In this document: one piece after another, positions 26,344-35,669 of the stretch
Position numbering within the stretch: position 1 is the first letter of the stretch
Layout of the letters: each line of letters starts with the position of its first letter
NCBI GenBank assembly: GCA_009363175.1
Contig: CP045205.1
Coordinates: 4,030,001-4,094,000, forward strand
Direction: 5' to 3'
DNA: 64,000 nt
Source of the DNA: Citrobacter telavivensis
GTDB taxonomy: Bacteria > Pseudomonadota > Gammaproteobacteria > Enterobacterales > Enterobacteriaceae
Notes under the pieces: generated by a model
The model's input: only the letters and a program-made list of their open reading frames with translations
What the model was told of the DNA's origin: nothing
Databases searched by the model: none
Position numbers and translations under genes: made by a program

Positions 26344-27331
26344 CGAATCCACGCTGGCTGACACCGTGAGGCTATTACGGCAGGGAGAACGGGCCACGCT
26401 CGCCCAGGCCATGACGCTGGTGGAGAGTCAACATCCTCGCCATCAGGCGCTGAGCGCACAACTGCTGGATGCCATTATGCCTTTCACCGGCAACGCGCTG
26501 CGCCTGGGCATCACGGGCACGCCGGGCGCCGGGAAAAGCACGTTTCTGGAGGCTTTCGGTACGCGTCTTACCCGCGACGGACTGCGCGTGGCGGTGATTG
26601 CCGTCGATCCCAGCAGTCCTGTCAGCGGTGGCAGCATTCTTGGCGACAAAACGCGAATGACCGAACTGGCGCGATCGGATGCGGCCTTTATCCGCCCGGC
26701 GCCCTCGCGTGGTCATCTGGGCGGTGCCTGCCTGCATGCCCGGGAACTGGTGCTGCTGTGCGAAGCGGCGGGGTTCGACGTTGTGATCGTTGAAACCGTC
26801 GGCGTTGGACAGTCGGAAACGGAAATCGCTCACATGGTGGACTGCTTTGTGTCGTTACAAATAGCCGGTGGCGGCGACGACCTGCAGGGCATCAAAAAAG
26901 GGATCATGGAAATGGCGGATTTGATTGTCATCAACAAGGATGACGGTGAAAACCACAACCACGTCGCCATCGCCCGCCATATGTACGAAAGTGCACTGCA
27001 TATTTTGCGCCATAAATATACCGAATGGCAGCCGCAGGTACTGAGCTGTAGCGCACTGGAAAAGCGCGGTATTGACGAGGTCTGGCAGGCCATCTGCGAT
27101 TTCAGAACCCAGTTAACCGCCAGCGGACGACTGCAGCAGGTGCGCCAGTTGCAGGAAATTAACTGGTTGCAAAAACAGACAGAAGCCGAGGCGCTGCGGC
27201 TCCTGTTCTCCCGTGACGACTTCGACCGCTATTACAACCTGACGCAGCAGGCCGTCAAAAATAACCATCTCTCGTCACGCGCCGGTCTTCAGCAAATCAG
27301 CGAATACCTTCTGAATCATTACTTTGAATAA
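26336..27331 (+). CDS. argK: ArgK/MeaB, GTPase chaperone of methylmalonyl-CoA mutase
   Basis: G3E P-loop GTPase that protects and reactivates the B12 mutase. The P-loop is GTPGAGKST (61-69), switch region ETVGVGQSE (153-161), and base-specificity NKDD (200-203). It has 331 residues, as in E. coli YgfD. Its start overlaps scpA by 8 bases. The older name argK comes from a disproved link to arginine transport. Confidence 0.97.
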   Translation: MINESTLADTVRLLRQGERATLAQAMTLVESQHPRHQALSAQLLDAIMPFTGNALRLGITGTPGAGKSTFLEAFGTRLTRDGLRVAVIAVDPSSPVSGGSILGDKTRMTELARSDAAFIRPAPSRGHLGGACLHARELVLLCEAAGFDVVIVETVGVGQSETEIAHMVDCFVSLQIAGGGDDLQGIKKGIMEMADLIVINKDDGENHNHVAIARHMYESALHILRHKYTEWQPQVLSCSALEKRGIDEVWQAICDFRTQLTASGRLQQVRQLQEINWLQKQTEAEALRLLFSRDDFDRYYNLTQQAVKNNHLSSRAGLQQISEYLLNHYFE

Positions 27332-27341
27332 AGAGAAAAAT

Positions 27342-28127
27342 ATGTCTTATCAATACGTTAATGTTGTCATTATCCGAAAAGTGGCAGTCATTGAGTTCAA
27401 CTATGCCCGCAAGCTGAACGCCCTGAGCAAAGTGTTTATTGACGATCTCATGCTGGCGCTCAGCGATCTCAATCGCCCGGATATTCGCTGTATTATCCTG
27501 CGTGCACCAGCCGGTGCGAAGGTATTTTCCGCCGGTCACGATATTCATGAGCTCCCCGCTGGCAGGCGCGATCCGCTCTCTTATGACGATCCGCTACGCC
27601 AGATCACCCGCATGATTCAGAAGTACCCAAAACCGGTTATCTCCATGGTCGAGGGCAGCGTCTGGGGAGGCGCATTTGAGATGATCATGAGTTCCGATCT
27701 GATCATCGCAGCCAGTACCTCCACGTTCTCTATGACTCCGGTCAACCTCGGCGTTCCGTACAATCTGGTCGGTATCCACAACCTGACTCGCGATGCGGGT
27801 TTCCATATCGTCAAAGAGCTGATCTTCACCGCCTCCCCTATTACCGCACAGCGTGCGCAGGCGGTCGGTATCCTCAACCACGTTGTCGCCGTCGAAGAGC
27901 TTGAGGATTTCACGTTGCAGATGGCGCACCATATCTCGGAAAAAGCGCCGCTTGCCATCGCGGTGATAAAAGAAGAGCTACGCGTGCTTGGCGAAGCGCA
28001 CACCATGAATTCCGACGAGTTCGAACGTATTCAGGGAATGCGCCGTGCCGTTTATGACAGCGAAGATTATCAGGAAGGGATGAACGCGTTTATGAATAAA
28101 CGTAAACCCAATTTTGTCGGCCACTGA
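27342..28127 (+). CDS. scpB: ScpB, methylmalonyl-CoA decarboxylase
   Basis: Crotonase-fold enzyme that decarboxylates methylmalonyl-CoA to propionyl-CoA. Residues H66, G110 and Y140, the positions linked to catalysis in the E. coli enzyme, are all present (VFSAGHDIHE, VWGGAFEM, GVPYN). It has 261 residues from the ATG at 27342, 10 bases after argK. Confidence 0.97.
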   Translation: MSYQYVNVVIIRKVAVIEFNYARKLNALSKVFIDDLMLALSDLNRPDIRCIILRAPAGAKVFSAGHDIHELPAGRRDPLSYDDPLRQITRMIQKYPKPVISMVEGSVWGGAFEMIMSSDLIIAASTSTFSMTPVNLGVPYNLVGIHNLTRDAGFHIVKELIFTASPITAQRAQAVGILNHVVAVEELEDFTLQMAHHISEKAPLAIAVIKEELRVLGEAHTMNSDEFERIQGMRRAVYDSEDYQEGMNAFMNKRKPNFVGH

Positions 28128-28146
28128 TACCGGGAAGGGACACAAT

Positions 28147-29625
28147 ATGAAAGACCCCTGGGCACGGATGAGCGCCGACGACGCGGCGCAGATTATTGAA
28201 CATAATGCGATGGTTGCCTTCAGCGGCTTTACCCCCGCGGGTTCTCCCAAAGCACTCCCTGCGGCTATCGCCCGCCGCGCCAGCGAACTCCATCAGGCGC
28301 AAAAACCGTTTCAGATTAGGCTGCTGACGGGGGCGTCTATTAGTGCTGCCGCCGATGATGTACTGTCCGAGGCTGACGCCATCTCATGGCGCGCGCCGTA
28401 TCAGACGTCAGGCAGCCTACGGCAAAAAATCAATCAGGGTCAGGTACGCTTTGTAGACTTACATCTGAGCGAAGTGGCACAGATGGTTAACTATGGCTTC
28501 TTTGGTGATATTGACGTCGCGGTGATTGAAGCGTCAGCCATTACGCCTGACGGACGGGTCTGGCTTACCAGCGGGATCGGCAATGCCCCCACCTGGCTGC
28601 TGCGGGCAAAAAAAGTCATCATTGAGCTGAATCACTACCACAACCCACGCGTCGCTGAACTGGCTGATATTGTCATTCCCGGCGCGCCGCCGCGTCGCAA
28701 CAGTGTGCCCATTTATCATGCGATGGATCGCGTTGGCACCCGGTATGTGCAAATCGATCCTGACAAGATTGTGGCGGTGGTTGACGCTGAACTGCCCGAC
28801 AGCGGAAACGTACTGGATAGCGCCAACCCTGTCTGCCAGCAAATCGCCGATAACGTCGTGACTTTTCTGCTGGAAGAGATGGCGCGCGGGCGCATTCCAC
28901 CCGAGTTTCTGCCGCTGCAAAGTGGGGTTGGCAATATCAATAATGCCGTGATGGCGCGGCTTGGGGAGAATCCGGACATTCCGCCCTTTATGATGTATTC
29001 AGAGGTGTTGCAGGAGTCGGTCGTCCATCTGCTGGAAACGGGAAAAATCACCGGAGCCAGCGCCTCCAGCCTGACGGTATCCGCCGATTCCTTGCTGAAG
29101 ATTTACGACAATATGGACTTCTTCGCCAGCCGTATTGTGCTCCGCCCGCAGGAGATCTCCAATAATCCGGAGATTATCCGCCGTCTTGGGGTGATAGCCC
29201 TGAACGTGGGGCTGGAATTTGATATCTACGGTCACGCCAACTCGACACACGTGGCCGGAGTGAATCTGATGAACGGCATTGGCGGCAGCGGTGATTTTGA
29301 ACGCAACGCCTATCTGTCTATCTTTATGGCACCGTCCATCGCCAAAGGCGGCAAGATTTCCACCATCGTCCCGATGTGCAGCCACGTTGACCATAGCGAG
29401 CACAGCGTGAAGGTGATCGTCACCGAACAGGGGATCGCCGATCTTCGCGGGCTCTCACCGTTGCAACGGGCGCACACGATCATCGACAACTGTGCCCATC
29501 CACTTTACCAGGACTATCTGCACCGCTATCTCGATAGTGCGCCAGGCGGGCACATTCACCACGATCTCAGCCACGTGTTCGATCTGCACCGCAATCTGAT
29601 TGAATACGGTTCGATGCTCGGCTAA
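28147..29625 (+). CDS. scpC: ScpC, propionyl-CoA:succinate CoA-transferase
   Basis: Acetyl-CoA hydrolase/transferase-family enzyme that moves CoA from propionyl-CoA to succinate and closes the cycle. It has 492 residues from the ATG at 28147. Typical blocks are FSGFTPAGSPKALP near the N-terminus, GIGNAPTW, and SEVLQESVVHLLETGKI, which holds the active-site region. It is last in the scp operon. Its stop overlaps the convergent LysR gene by 3 bases. Confidence 0.96.
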   Translation: MKDPWARMSADDAAQIIEHNAMVAFSGFTPAGSPKALPAAIARRASELHQAQKPFQIRLLTGASISAAADDVLSEADAISWRAPYQTSGSLRQKINQGQVRFVDLHLSEVAQMVNYGFFGDIDVAVIEASAITPDGRVWLTSGIGNAPTWLLRAKKVIIELNHYHNPRVAELADIVIPGAPPRRNSVPIYHAMDRVGTRYVQIDPDKIVAVVDAELPDSGNVLDSANPVCQQIADNVVTFLLEEMARGRIPPEFLPLQSGVGNINNAVMARLGENPDIPPFMMYSEVLQESVVHLLETGKITGASASSLTVSADSLLKIYDNMDFFASRIVLRPQEISNNPEIIRRLGVIALNVGLEFDIYGHANSTHVAGVNLMNGIGGSGDFERNAYLSIFMAPSIAKGGKISTIVPMCSHVDHSEHSVKVIVTEQGIADLRGLSPLQRAHTIIDNCAHPLYQDYLHRYLDSAPGGHIHHDLSHVFDLHRNLIEYGSMLG

Positions 29626-30530
29626 TTCACCTCTGTGCCACGATCTTCCGCAATTTGCTGAAGCATCGTGGCGGTATAGCGGTGGTTTTTCAACGAGTAC
29701 AGGTATTCCTGCATATACATCGGACGGCCGGGCGCATCGAAATACTTCAGTGTCGCCGGGTTCACCAGACGCCACGCAAAGTATGGGATCACGGTCAGAA
29801 ACTGCCCGCGCTCCACCGCGCTGATCTTCGCCATAAAGCTGTAAGGGCGGTAGATAATCGTCGGGTTAATGCCGCATGGCCGCATATGTGCTTCCAGTAT
29901 TGCCTCAAAATTGGCCCGATTCTGAAAACGCATTTGCAGCCAGGGCAGTTCACGTAGCAGATCCTGCGGCTGTTTACCCTCGTAGCGACGGGAAACGAGG
30001 AACCCCAGACGCAGCGGCTTCAACTCACTGATGGTCAGATTATCCAGTTCCTGCACGCGGGCCGAAACATACTGCGGCGAAATGATAAAATCGAGTTGAC
30101 GGCCAAACAGGTTATCAATGACTTCGTTTTCGCTGAACTCAATAGACTTAACGGTCACGCCGTCGTACTTGTCGCCCAGGCTAATCAACTGGTCGAAAAT
30201 AATCGTCGGATAGGTGTTGTCTACGCCAATCACAATATTGCGCGAACCGCGCACAGAGTGATGAATTTCATTATCGATCGCCGACAAGGACTGATAAATC
30301 GGAAACAGTTTCTGATACAACTCCTGCCCGGCCTTGTTCAGACTTATGCTGTTATCCTTGCGGGTAAACAGCGTATAGCCAATCTGATCTTCCAGCGCCG
30401 AAATACTTTTGCCAAACGGCGATGCCGTCATGTGTATTTTTTCAGCCGCTCTGGCGATATTATTGGTTTGCGCCAACAGGATGAAATTACGCATTTTTTT
30501 CGAGATAAAAATATCCACAAAATACTCCAT
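29622..30530 (-). CDS. ygfI: LysR-family regulator of the scp locus (YgfI-like)
   Basis: 302-residue LysR-type protein. It has an N-terminal helix-turn-helix (FILLAQTNNIARAAEKIHMTASPFGKSISALEDQIG) and a substrate-binding-like C-terminal part. It closely resembles E. coli YgfI, which also sits next to sbm, so it has travelled with the operon. The start at 30530 gives MEYFVDIFISKKMRN. Its effector is unknown. It is convergent with scpC. Confidence 0.85.
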   Translation of the reverse strand: MEYFVDIFISKKMRNFILLAQTNNIARAAEKIHMTASPFGKSISALEDQIGYTLFTRKDNSISLNKAGQELYQKLFPIYQSLSAIDNEIHHSVRGSRNIVIGVDNTYPTIIFDQLISLGDKYDGVTVKSIEFSENEVIDNLFGRQLDFIISPQYVSARVQELDNLTISELKPLRLGFLVSRRYEGKQPQDLLRELPWLQMRFQNRANFEAILEAHMRPCGINPTIIYRPYSFMAKISAVERGQFLTVIPYFAWRLVNPATLKYFDAPGRPMYMQEYLYSLKNHRYTATMLQQIAEDRGTEVN

Positions 30531-30766
30531 CATTAATCGCCATGACATCTCTACTGGCTGCGAAAAAATACTGGATAACGCGTCGCCCTTTTTTGCAGTG
30601 GTTCACAAAATAGCGATAGTTCTGTCGCCGTAACCGCCACATGGCACAGATACCTACATCGATTTTAAAGCGCCGTTTTTTTACCCGCAGTCGCGCTAAT
30701 CACATTGACATTCCTTCCCGGAACACGTATCCCTGTCATTCATTGCTGCAAAAAATGGGATACAAA

Positions 30767-32239
30767 ATGTCATCGTTGCATATTTCGCAAGGCACGTTTC
30801 GTCTTAGCGATACAAAAACGCTTCGCCTGGATTCCGTGACATTAAACGCGGGTGAGAGTTGGGCGTTTGTCGGCTCGAACGGAAGCGGGAAATCGGCGCT
30901 GGCGCGCGCGCTGGCCGGCGAGTTACCGCAGCTCAAAGGCGAACGCCAGTGCGCATTCTTGCGAATGACCCGTCTTTCATTTGAGCAACTGCAGAAACTG
31001 GTCAGCGATGAATGGCAACGCAATAACACCGATATGCTCAGCCCCGGCGAAGAGGATACCGGACGCACCACGGCTGAGATCGTTCAGGACGAGGTGAAAG
31101 ACCCGGACCGCTGTGCGACGCTGGCGCGGCAGTTTGGTATCACTCATCTGCTCGATCGCCGCTTTAAATACCTCTCTACCGGCGAAACGCGCAAAACATT
31201 ACTCTGTCAGGCGCTAATGTCTGAGCCTGATTTGTTGATTCTCGATGAGCCATTTGACGGCCTGGATGTCGCCTCCCGCCAGCAGTTAGCAGCACTGCTT
31301 GAAACGCTGCACCAGTCCGGCATCACGCTGGTGCTGGTGCTGAACCGCTTTGATGAAATTCCGGCGTTCGTTCAGTATGCCGGCGTGCTGGTTGACTGCA
31401 CCTTAACGGAAATCGGATCGAAAACGGACTTACTCCAGCAGGCGCTGATCGCCCAACTTGCCCATAGCGAGCGACTGGAAGGGGTGGCGCTGCCTGAAGC
31501 AGACGAGCCTGCTGCCCACCCCGCCCTGTCTGCCGAGACGCCGCGGATCATCCTCAAGAATGGCGTCGTGTCGTACAACGATCGTCCTATTCTCGATCGC
31601 CTGAGCTGGCAGGTAGATCCCGGTGAGCACTGGCAGATTGTCGGCCCCAACGGCGCCGGAAAATCCACGTTGCTCAGCCTGATAACCGGTGACCACCCAC
31701 AGGGATACAGTAACGATTTGACGCTGTTTGGCCGTCGTCGTGGCAGCGGTGAAACCATCTGGGATATCAAAAAACACATTGGCTATGTCAGTAGTAGCCT
31801 GCATCTCGACTACCGGGTGAGCACCACGGTGCGCAATGTGATTTTGTCAGGATATTTCGACTCTATTGGGATCTATCAGGCCGTGTCAGACCGTCAGCAG
31901 AAACTCGCGCAACAGTGGCTGGATATTCTGGGACTCGATAAACGTACCGCCGACGCGCCGTTTCATAGCCTCTCCTGGGGACAACAGCGACTGGCACTGA
32001 TCGCCCGGGCGCTGGTTAAGCACCCGACCCTGCTGATTCTGGACGAACCTTTACAGGGGCTGGACCCGCTGAACCGCCAGCTCATCCGTCGTTTTGTCGA
32101 CGTATTGATTAGCGAGGGCGACACGCAGCTACTGTTTGTTTCCCATCACGCTGAAGATGCACCGGCCTGCATTACCCACCGTCTGGAATTTGTGCCAGAG
32201 GGCGAGACCTATACCTATCAGCAAACGCCGTTGCGTTAG
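30767..32239 (+). CDS. modF: ModF, tandem ABC ATPase associated with molybdate uptake
   Basis: Soluble protein of 490 residues with two ABC ATPase domains: P-loops GSNGSGKS (36-43) and GPNGAGKS in the second half, with signatures LSTGETRK and LSWGQQRLAL. It is linked to mod genes by position, and its precise job is not settled. In E. coli it is read from modE; here it starts 236 bases after the inserted LysR gene and must have its own promoter. The ATG at 30767 gives MSSLHISQGTFRLSDTKTL. Confidence 0.95.
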   Translation: MSSLHISQGTFRLSDTKTLRLDSVTLNAGESWAFVGSNGSGKSALARALAGELPQLKGERQCAFLRMTRLSFEQLQKLVSDEWQRNNTDMLSPGEEDTGRTTAEIVQDEVKDPDRCATLARQFGITHLLDRRFKYLSTGETRKTLLCQALMSEPDLLILDEPFDGLDVASRQQLAALLETLHQSGITLVLVLNRFDEIPAFVQYAGVLVDCTLTEIGSKTDLLQQALIAQLAHSERLEGVALPEADEPAAHPALSAETPRIILKNGVVSYNDRPILDRLSWQVDPGEHWQIVGPNGAGKSTLLSLITGDHPQGYSNDLTLFGRRRGSGETIWDIKKHIGYVSSSLHLDYRVSTTVRNVILSGYFDSIGIYQAVSDRQQKLAQQWLDILGLDKRTADAPFHSLSWGQQRLALIARALVKHPTLLILDEPLQGLDPLNRQLIRRFVDVLISEGDTQLLFVSHHAEDAPACITHRLEFVPEGETYTYQQTPLR

Positions 32240-32250
32240 TTTTCATCCGT

Positions 32251-32274
32251 GGGCGCGAAAGCGCCCTTTTTTTT
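32251..32274 (+). terminator. Terminator after modF
   Basis: Stem GGGCGC/GCGCCC closed by a GAAA tetraloop, followed by eight T. Confidence 0.93.
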
Positions 32275-32351
32275 CGGATAAAAGGCGCAATCATTCTTAA
32301 AGCTTATGATTTATAATCGAATAATTGATGGCTCAGCGAGAGAATTCGCGA

Positions 32352-32367
32352 GTGTAAACGATTCCAC
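32352..32367. promoter_or_regulatory. External gal operator (galOE)
   Basis: GTGTAAACGATTCCAC, the E. coli external GalR/GalS operator. It starts 113 bases before the matching internal operator in galE, the spacing that allows a repression loop with HU. Confidence 0.95.
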
Positions 32368-32370
32368 TAT

Positions 32371-32413
32371 TTTATTCCATGTCACACTTTTCGCATCTTT
32401 GTTATGCTATGGT
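32371..32413 (+). promoter_or_regulatory. gal CRP site and overlapping P1/P2 promoters
   Basis: ATGTCACACTTTTCGCAT (32379-32396) is the E. coli gal CRP site. The overlapping -10 hexamers TATGCT (P2, 32403-32408) and TATGGT (P1, 32408-32413) follow. CRP-cAMP favours P1 and represses P2 in E. coli. Confidence 0.88.
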
Positions 32414-32445
32414 AATTCCATACCATAAGCTTAACGGAGCGAATT

Positions 32446-33462
32446 ATGAGAGTTCTGGTCACCGGTGGTAGCGGTTACATAGGAAGTCATACTTGTGTGC
32501 AGTTACTGAAAAACGGTCATGACGTCATCATCCTTGATAACCTCTGTAACAGTAAGCGCAGCGTACTGCCTGTTATTGAACGTCTGAGCGGCAAACATCC
32601 GACGTTTATCGAAGGCGATATCCGCAACGAAGCGCTGATAACCGAAATCCTGCACGATCACGCGATTGACACCGTCATCCATTTTGCCGGGCTGAAGGCC
32701 GTCGGCGAATCTGTCGCAAAGCCGTTGGAATACTATGACAACAACGTCAACGGAACGCTGCGACTGATTAGCGCCATGCGCGCCGCCGGTGTCAAAAACG
32801 TCATTTTCAGCTCGTCGGCAACCGTCTACGGCGACCAGCCGAAAATCCCTTACGTCGAAAGCTTCCCGACCGGTACGCCGCAAAGCCCTTATGGCAAAAG
32901 CAAATTGATGGTCGAGCAGATCCTCACCGATCTGCAAAAAGCGCAGCCGGAATGGAGCATCGCGCTGCTGCGCTATTTCAACCCGGTTGGCGCACATCCA
33001 TCAGGTGACATGGGCGAAGACCCGCAGGGTATCCCGAATAACCTGATGCCGTACATCGCGCAGGTGGCGGTGGGCCGTCGCGACTCCCTGGCCATTTTTG
33101 GCAACGACTACCCGACCGAAGACGGCACTGGCGTACGCGATTACATCCACGTGATGGATCTCGCTGACGGTCACGTTGCCGCGATGGAAAAACTGGCGGA
33201 CAAACAGGGCGTCCATATATACAACCTCGGCGCGGGGGTCGGCAGCAGCGTGCTTGACGTGGTCAACGCCTTCAGCAAAGCCTGCGGTAAACCGGTTAAC
33301 TATCACTTTGCTCCGCGCCGTGATGGCGATCTGCCTGCCTATTGGGCGGATGCCAGCAAAGCCGACCGCGAACTGGACTGGCGCGTGACGCGCACGCTTG
33401 ATGAGATGGCACAGGATACCTGGCACTGGCAGTCGCGTCATCCGCAGGGATACGAGGATTAA
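32446..33462 (+). CDS. galE: GalE, UDP-glucose 4-epimerase
   Basis: NAD-dependent short-chain dehydrogenase-type epimerase for UDP-galactose and UDP-glucose. The Rossmann motif is GGSGYIG (7-13), and the catalytic set S124, Y149 and K153 is present. It has 338 residues, as in E. coli. It is first in galETKM. Its first codons contain the internal operator. Confidence 0.99.
   Translation: MRVLVTGGSGYIGSHTCVQLLKNGHDVIILDNLCNSKRSVLPVIERLSGKHPTFIEGDIRNEALITEILHDHAIDTVIHFAGLKAVGESVAKPLEYYDNNVNGTLRLISAMRAAGVKNVIFSSSATVYGDQPKIPYVESFPTGTPQSPYGKSKLMVEQILTDLQKAQPEWSIALLRYFNPVGAHPSGDMGEDPQGIPNNLMPYIAQVAVGRRDSLAIFGNDYPTEDGTGVRDYIHVMDLADGHVAAMEKLADKQGVHIYNLGAGVGSSVLDVVNAFSKACGKPVNYHFAPRRDGDLPAYWADASKADRELDWRVTRTLDEMAQDTWHWQSRHPQGYED
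32465..32480. promoter_or_regulatory. Internal gal operator (galOI) inside galE
   Basis: GTGGTAGCGGTTACAT within codons 7-12 of galE, identical to the E. coli internal operator and exactly 113 bases from galOE. Confidence 0.94.
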
Positions 33463-33471
33463 GAAACCATC

Positions 33472-34518
33472 ATGAGTCAATTCAACCCCGTCGATCATCC
33501 GCATCGCCGCTTTAATCTCCTCACCGGACAGTGGATTCTGGTCTCGCCGCATCGTGCTAAACGCCCCTGGCAGGGGGCGCAAGAAACGCCCTCAAACGAC
33601 GCGCTGCCGGCACACGATCCGGACTGCTTCCTGTGTGCAGGCAATACCCGCGTCACTGGCGATAAGAACCCGGATTACCGCGGGACGTTCGTCTTCACCA
33701 ACGACTTCGCGGCGCTGATGACCGACACGCCTGACGCGCCGGACAGTCACGATCCGCTGATGCGCTGCCAGAGCGCACGCGGCACCAGTCGCGTTATTTG
33801 CTTTTCGCCGGATCACAGCAAAACCCTGCCGGAGCTTAGCGTTCCCGCCCTGACAGAAATTGTGAAAACCTGGCAAGAGCAAACCGCAGATCTCGGGAAA
33901 CACTATCCCTGGGTGCAGGTTTTTGAAAACAAAGGTGCGGCGATGGGGTGCTCTAATCCCCACCCCCACGGACAGATTTGGGCCAACAGTTTCCTGCCAA
34001 ACGAAGCCGAACGCGAAGATCGTCTGCAAAAAGCCTGGTTAGCTGAGCAGGGGTCACCGATGCTGGTCGACTACGTACAGCGCGAACTGGCTGACGGCAG
34101 CCGTACGGTTGTGGAAACCGATCACTGGCTGGCGGTGGTGCCTTACTGGGCGGCCTGGCCGTTCGAAACGCTATTGCTGCCGAAAGCGCATGTACTACGC
34201 ATCACCGATTTGACCGACGAACAGCGCGCAGACCTGGCGCTGGCGTTGAAAAAACTGACCAGTCGTTATGACAATCTCTTCCAGTGCTCTTTCCCGTATT
34301 CGATGGGCTGGCACGGCGCGCCGTTTAACGGTGAAGAGAATGACCACTGGCAATTGCACGCGCACTTTTATCCGCCGTTACTGCGCTCCGCGACCGTCCG
34401 TAAATTTATGGTCGGTTACGAAATGCTGGCAGAGACCCAGCGCGATCTCACAGCGGAACAAGCGGCAGAACGTCTGCGCGCGGTCAGCGACATCCATTTT
34501 CGCGAATCCGGAGTATAA
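33472..34518 (+). CDS. galT: GalT, galactose-1-phosphate uridylyltransferase
   Basis: Transfers UMP between UDP-glucose and galactose-1-phosphate. The metal site is C52, C55, H115 and H164. H166 in NPHPHGQIW is the uridylylated nucleophile. It has 348 residues. It follows galE by 9 bases and precedes galK by 2. Confidence 0.99.
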   Translation: MSQFNPVDHPHRRFNLLTGQWILVSPHRAKRPWQGAQETPSNDALPAHDPDCFLCAGNTRVTGDKNPDYRGTFVFTNDFAALMTDTPDAPDSHDPLMRCQSARGTSRVICFSPDHSKTLPELSVPALTEIVKTWQEQTADLGKHYPWVQVFENKGAAMGCSNPHPHGQIWANSFLPNEAEREDRLQKAWLAEQGSPMLVDYVQRELADGSRTVVETDHWLAVVPYWAAWPFETLLLPKAHVLRITDLTDEQRADLALALKKLTSRYDNLFQCSFPYSMGWHGAPFNGEENDHWQLHAHFYPPLLRSATVRKFMVGYEMLAETQRDLTAEQAAERLRAVSDIHFRESGV

Positions 34519-34520
34519 AA

Positions 34521-35669
34521 ATGAGTCTGAAAGAGAAAACACAATCTCTGTTTGCAGAAATTTTCGGCTACCCTGCGACCCACACCATTCAGGCACCAGG
34601 CCGCGTCAACCTTATCGGTGAGCATACCGATTATAACGACGGCTTTGTGCTACCCTGCGCCATTGACTATCAAACCGTCATCAGTTGCACTGCCCGCAAC
34701 GACCGCCTGATCCGCGTCATTGCTGCCGATTACGATAATCAGACTGACGAGTTCTCCCTTGATGCCCCCATCGTGACTCACGACAGCCAGCAATGGTCAA
34801 ACTATGTGCGCGGCGTGGTGAAACACCTGTTAAAACGTGACAGCAGCTTTGGCGGCGCGGACCTGGTCATCAGCGGTAATGTTCCGCAGGGCGCGGGCCT
34901 GAGCTCTTCCGCCTCGCTGGAAGTGGCGGTCGGTACTGTGTTCCAGCAGCTCTATCATCTGCCGCTGGACGGCGCACAGATTGCGCTTAACGGTCAGGAA
35001 GCGGAAAACCAGTTTGTCGGTTGTAACTGCGGAATTATGGATCAGCTCATCTCCGCGCTGGGTAAGAAAGATCATGCCCTGCTGATCGACTGCCGGACGC
35101 TGGGCACCAAAGCGGTCTCGATGCCAGAAGGCGTGGCGATTGTGATCATCAATAGCAACTTTAAGCGCACGCTGGTCGGCAGCGAGTACAACACACGCCG
35201 CCAACAGTGCGAAACGGGCGCACGTTTCTTCCAGCAACCGGCATTGCGCGATGTCAGCCTCGAGGCTTTTAACGCCGTGGCGAATGAACTGGACCCACTG
35301 GTTGCCAAACGCGTCCGTCACGTGTTAACTGAGAATGCGCGGACGGTAGAAGCTGCCAGCGCGCTGGAAAAAGGCGATCTGCACCGCATGGGGCAACTGA
35401 TGGCGGAATCGCACGCATCAATGCGTGATGATTTCGAAATCACCGTGCCGCAGATTGATACGCTGGTTGACATCGTCAAAGCCACGATTGGCGACAAAGG
35501 CGGCGTGCGCATGACCGGCGGCGGGTTTGGCGGCTGCATCGTCGCACTGATGCCGGAAGCGCTGGTCCCAGCGGTCCAGCAGGCCGTCGCCGAACAGTAC
35601 GAAGCCAAAACCGGTATCAAAGAAACTTTCTATGTGTGCAAACCATCACAAGGAGCAGGACAGTGCTGA
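34521..35669 (+). CDS. galK: GalK, galactokinase
   Basis: GHMP kinase that phosphorylates galactose at C1. The galactokinase signature GRVNLIGEHTDYNDG is near residues 26-40, the ATP loop is PQGAGLSSSASLE, and the third motif is GGGFGGC near the C-terminus. It has 382 residues. Its end overlaps the GTG start of galM by 7 bases. Confidence 0.99.
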   Translation: MSLKEKTQSLFAEIFGYPATHTIQAPGRVNLIGEHTDYNDGFVLPCAIDYQTVISCTARNDRLIRVIAADYDNQTDEFSLDAPIVTHDSQQWSNYVRGVVKHLLKRDSSFGGADLVISGNVPQGAGLSSSASLEVAVGTVFQQLYHLPLDGAQIALNGQEAENQFVGCNCGIMDQLISALGKKDHALLIDCRTLGTKAVSMPEGVAIVIINSNFKRTLVGSEYNTRRQQCETGARFFQQPALRDVSLEAFNAVANELDPLVAKRVRHVLTENARTVEAASALEKGDLHRMGQLMAESHASMRDDFEITVPQIDTLVDIVKATIGDKGGVRMTGGGFGGCIVALMPEALVPAVQQAVAEQYEAKTGIKETFYVCKPSQGAGQC

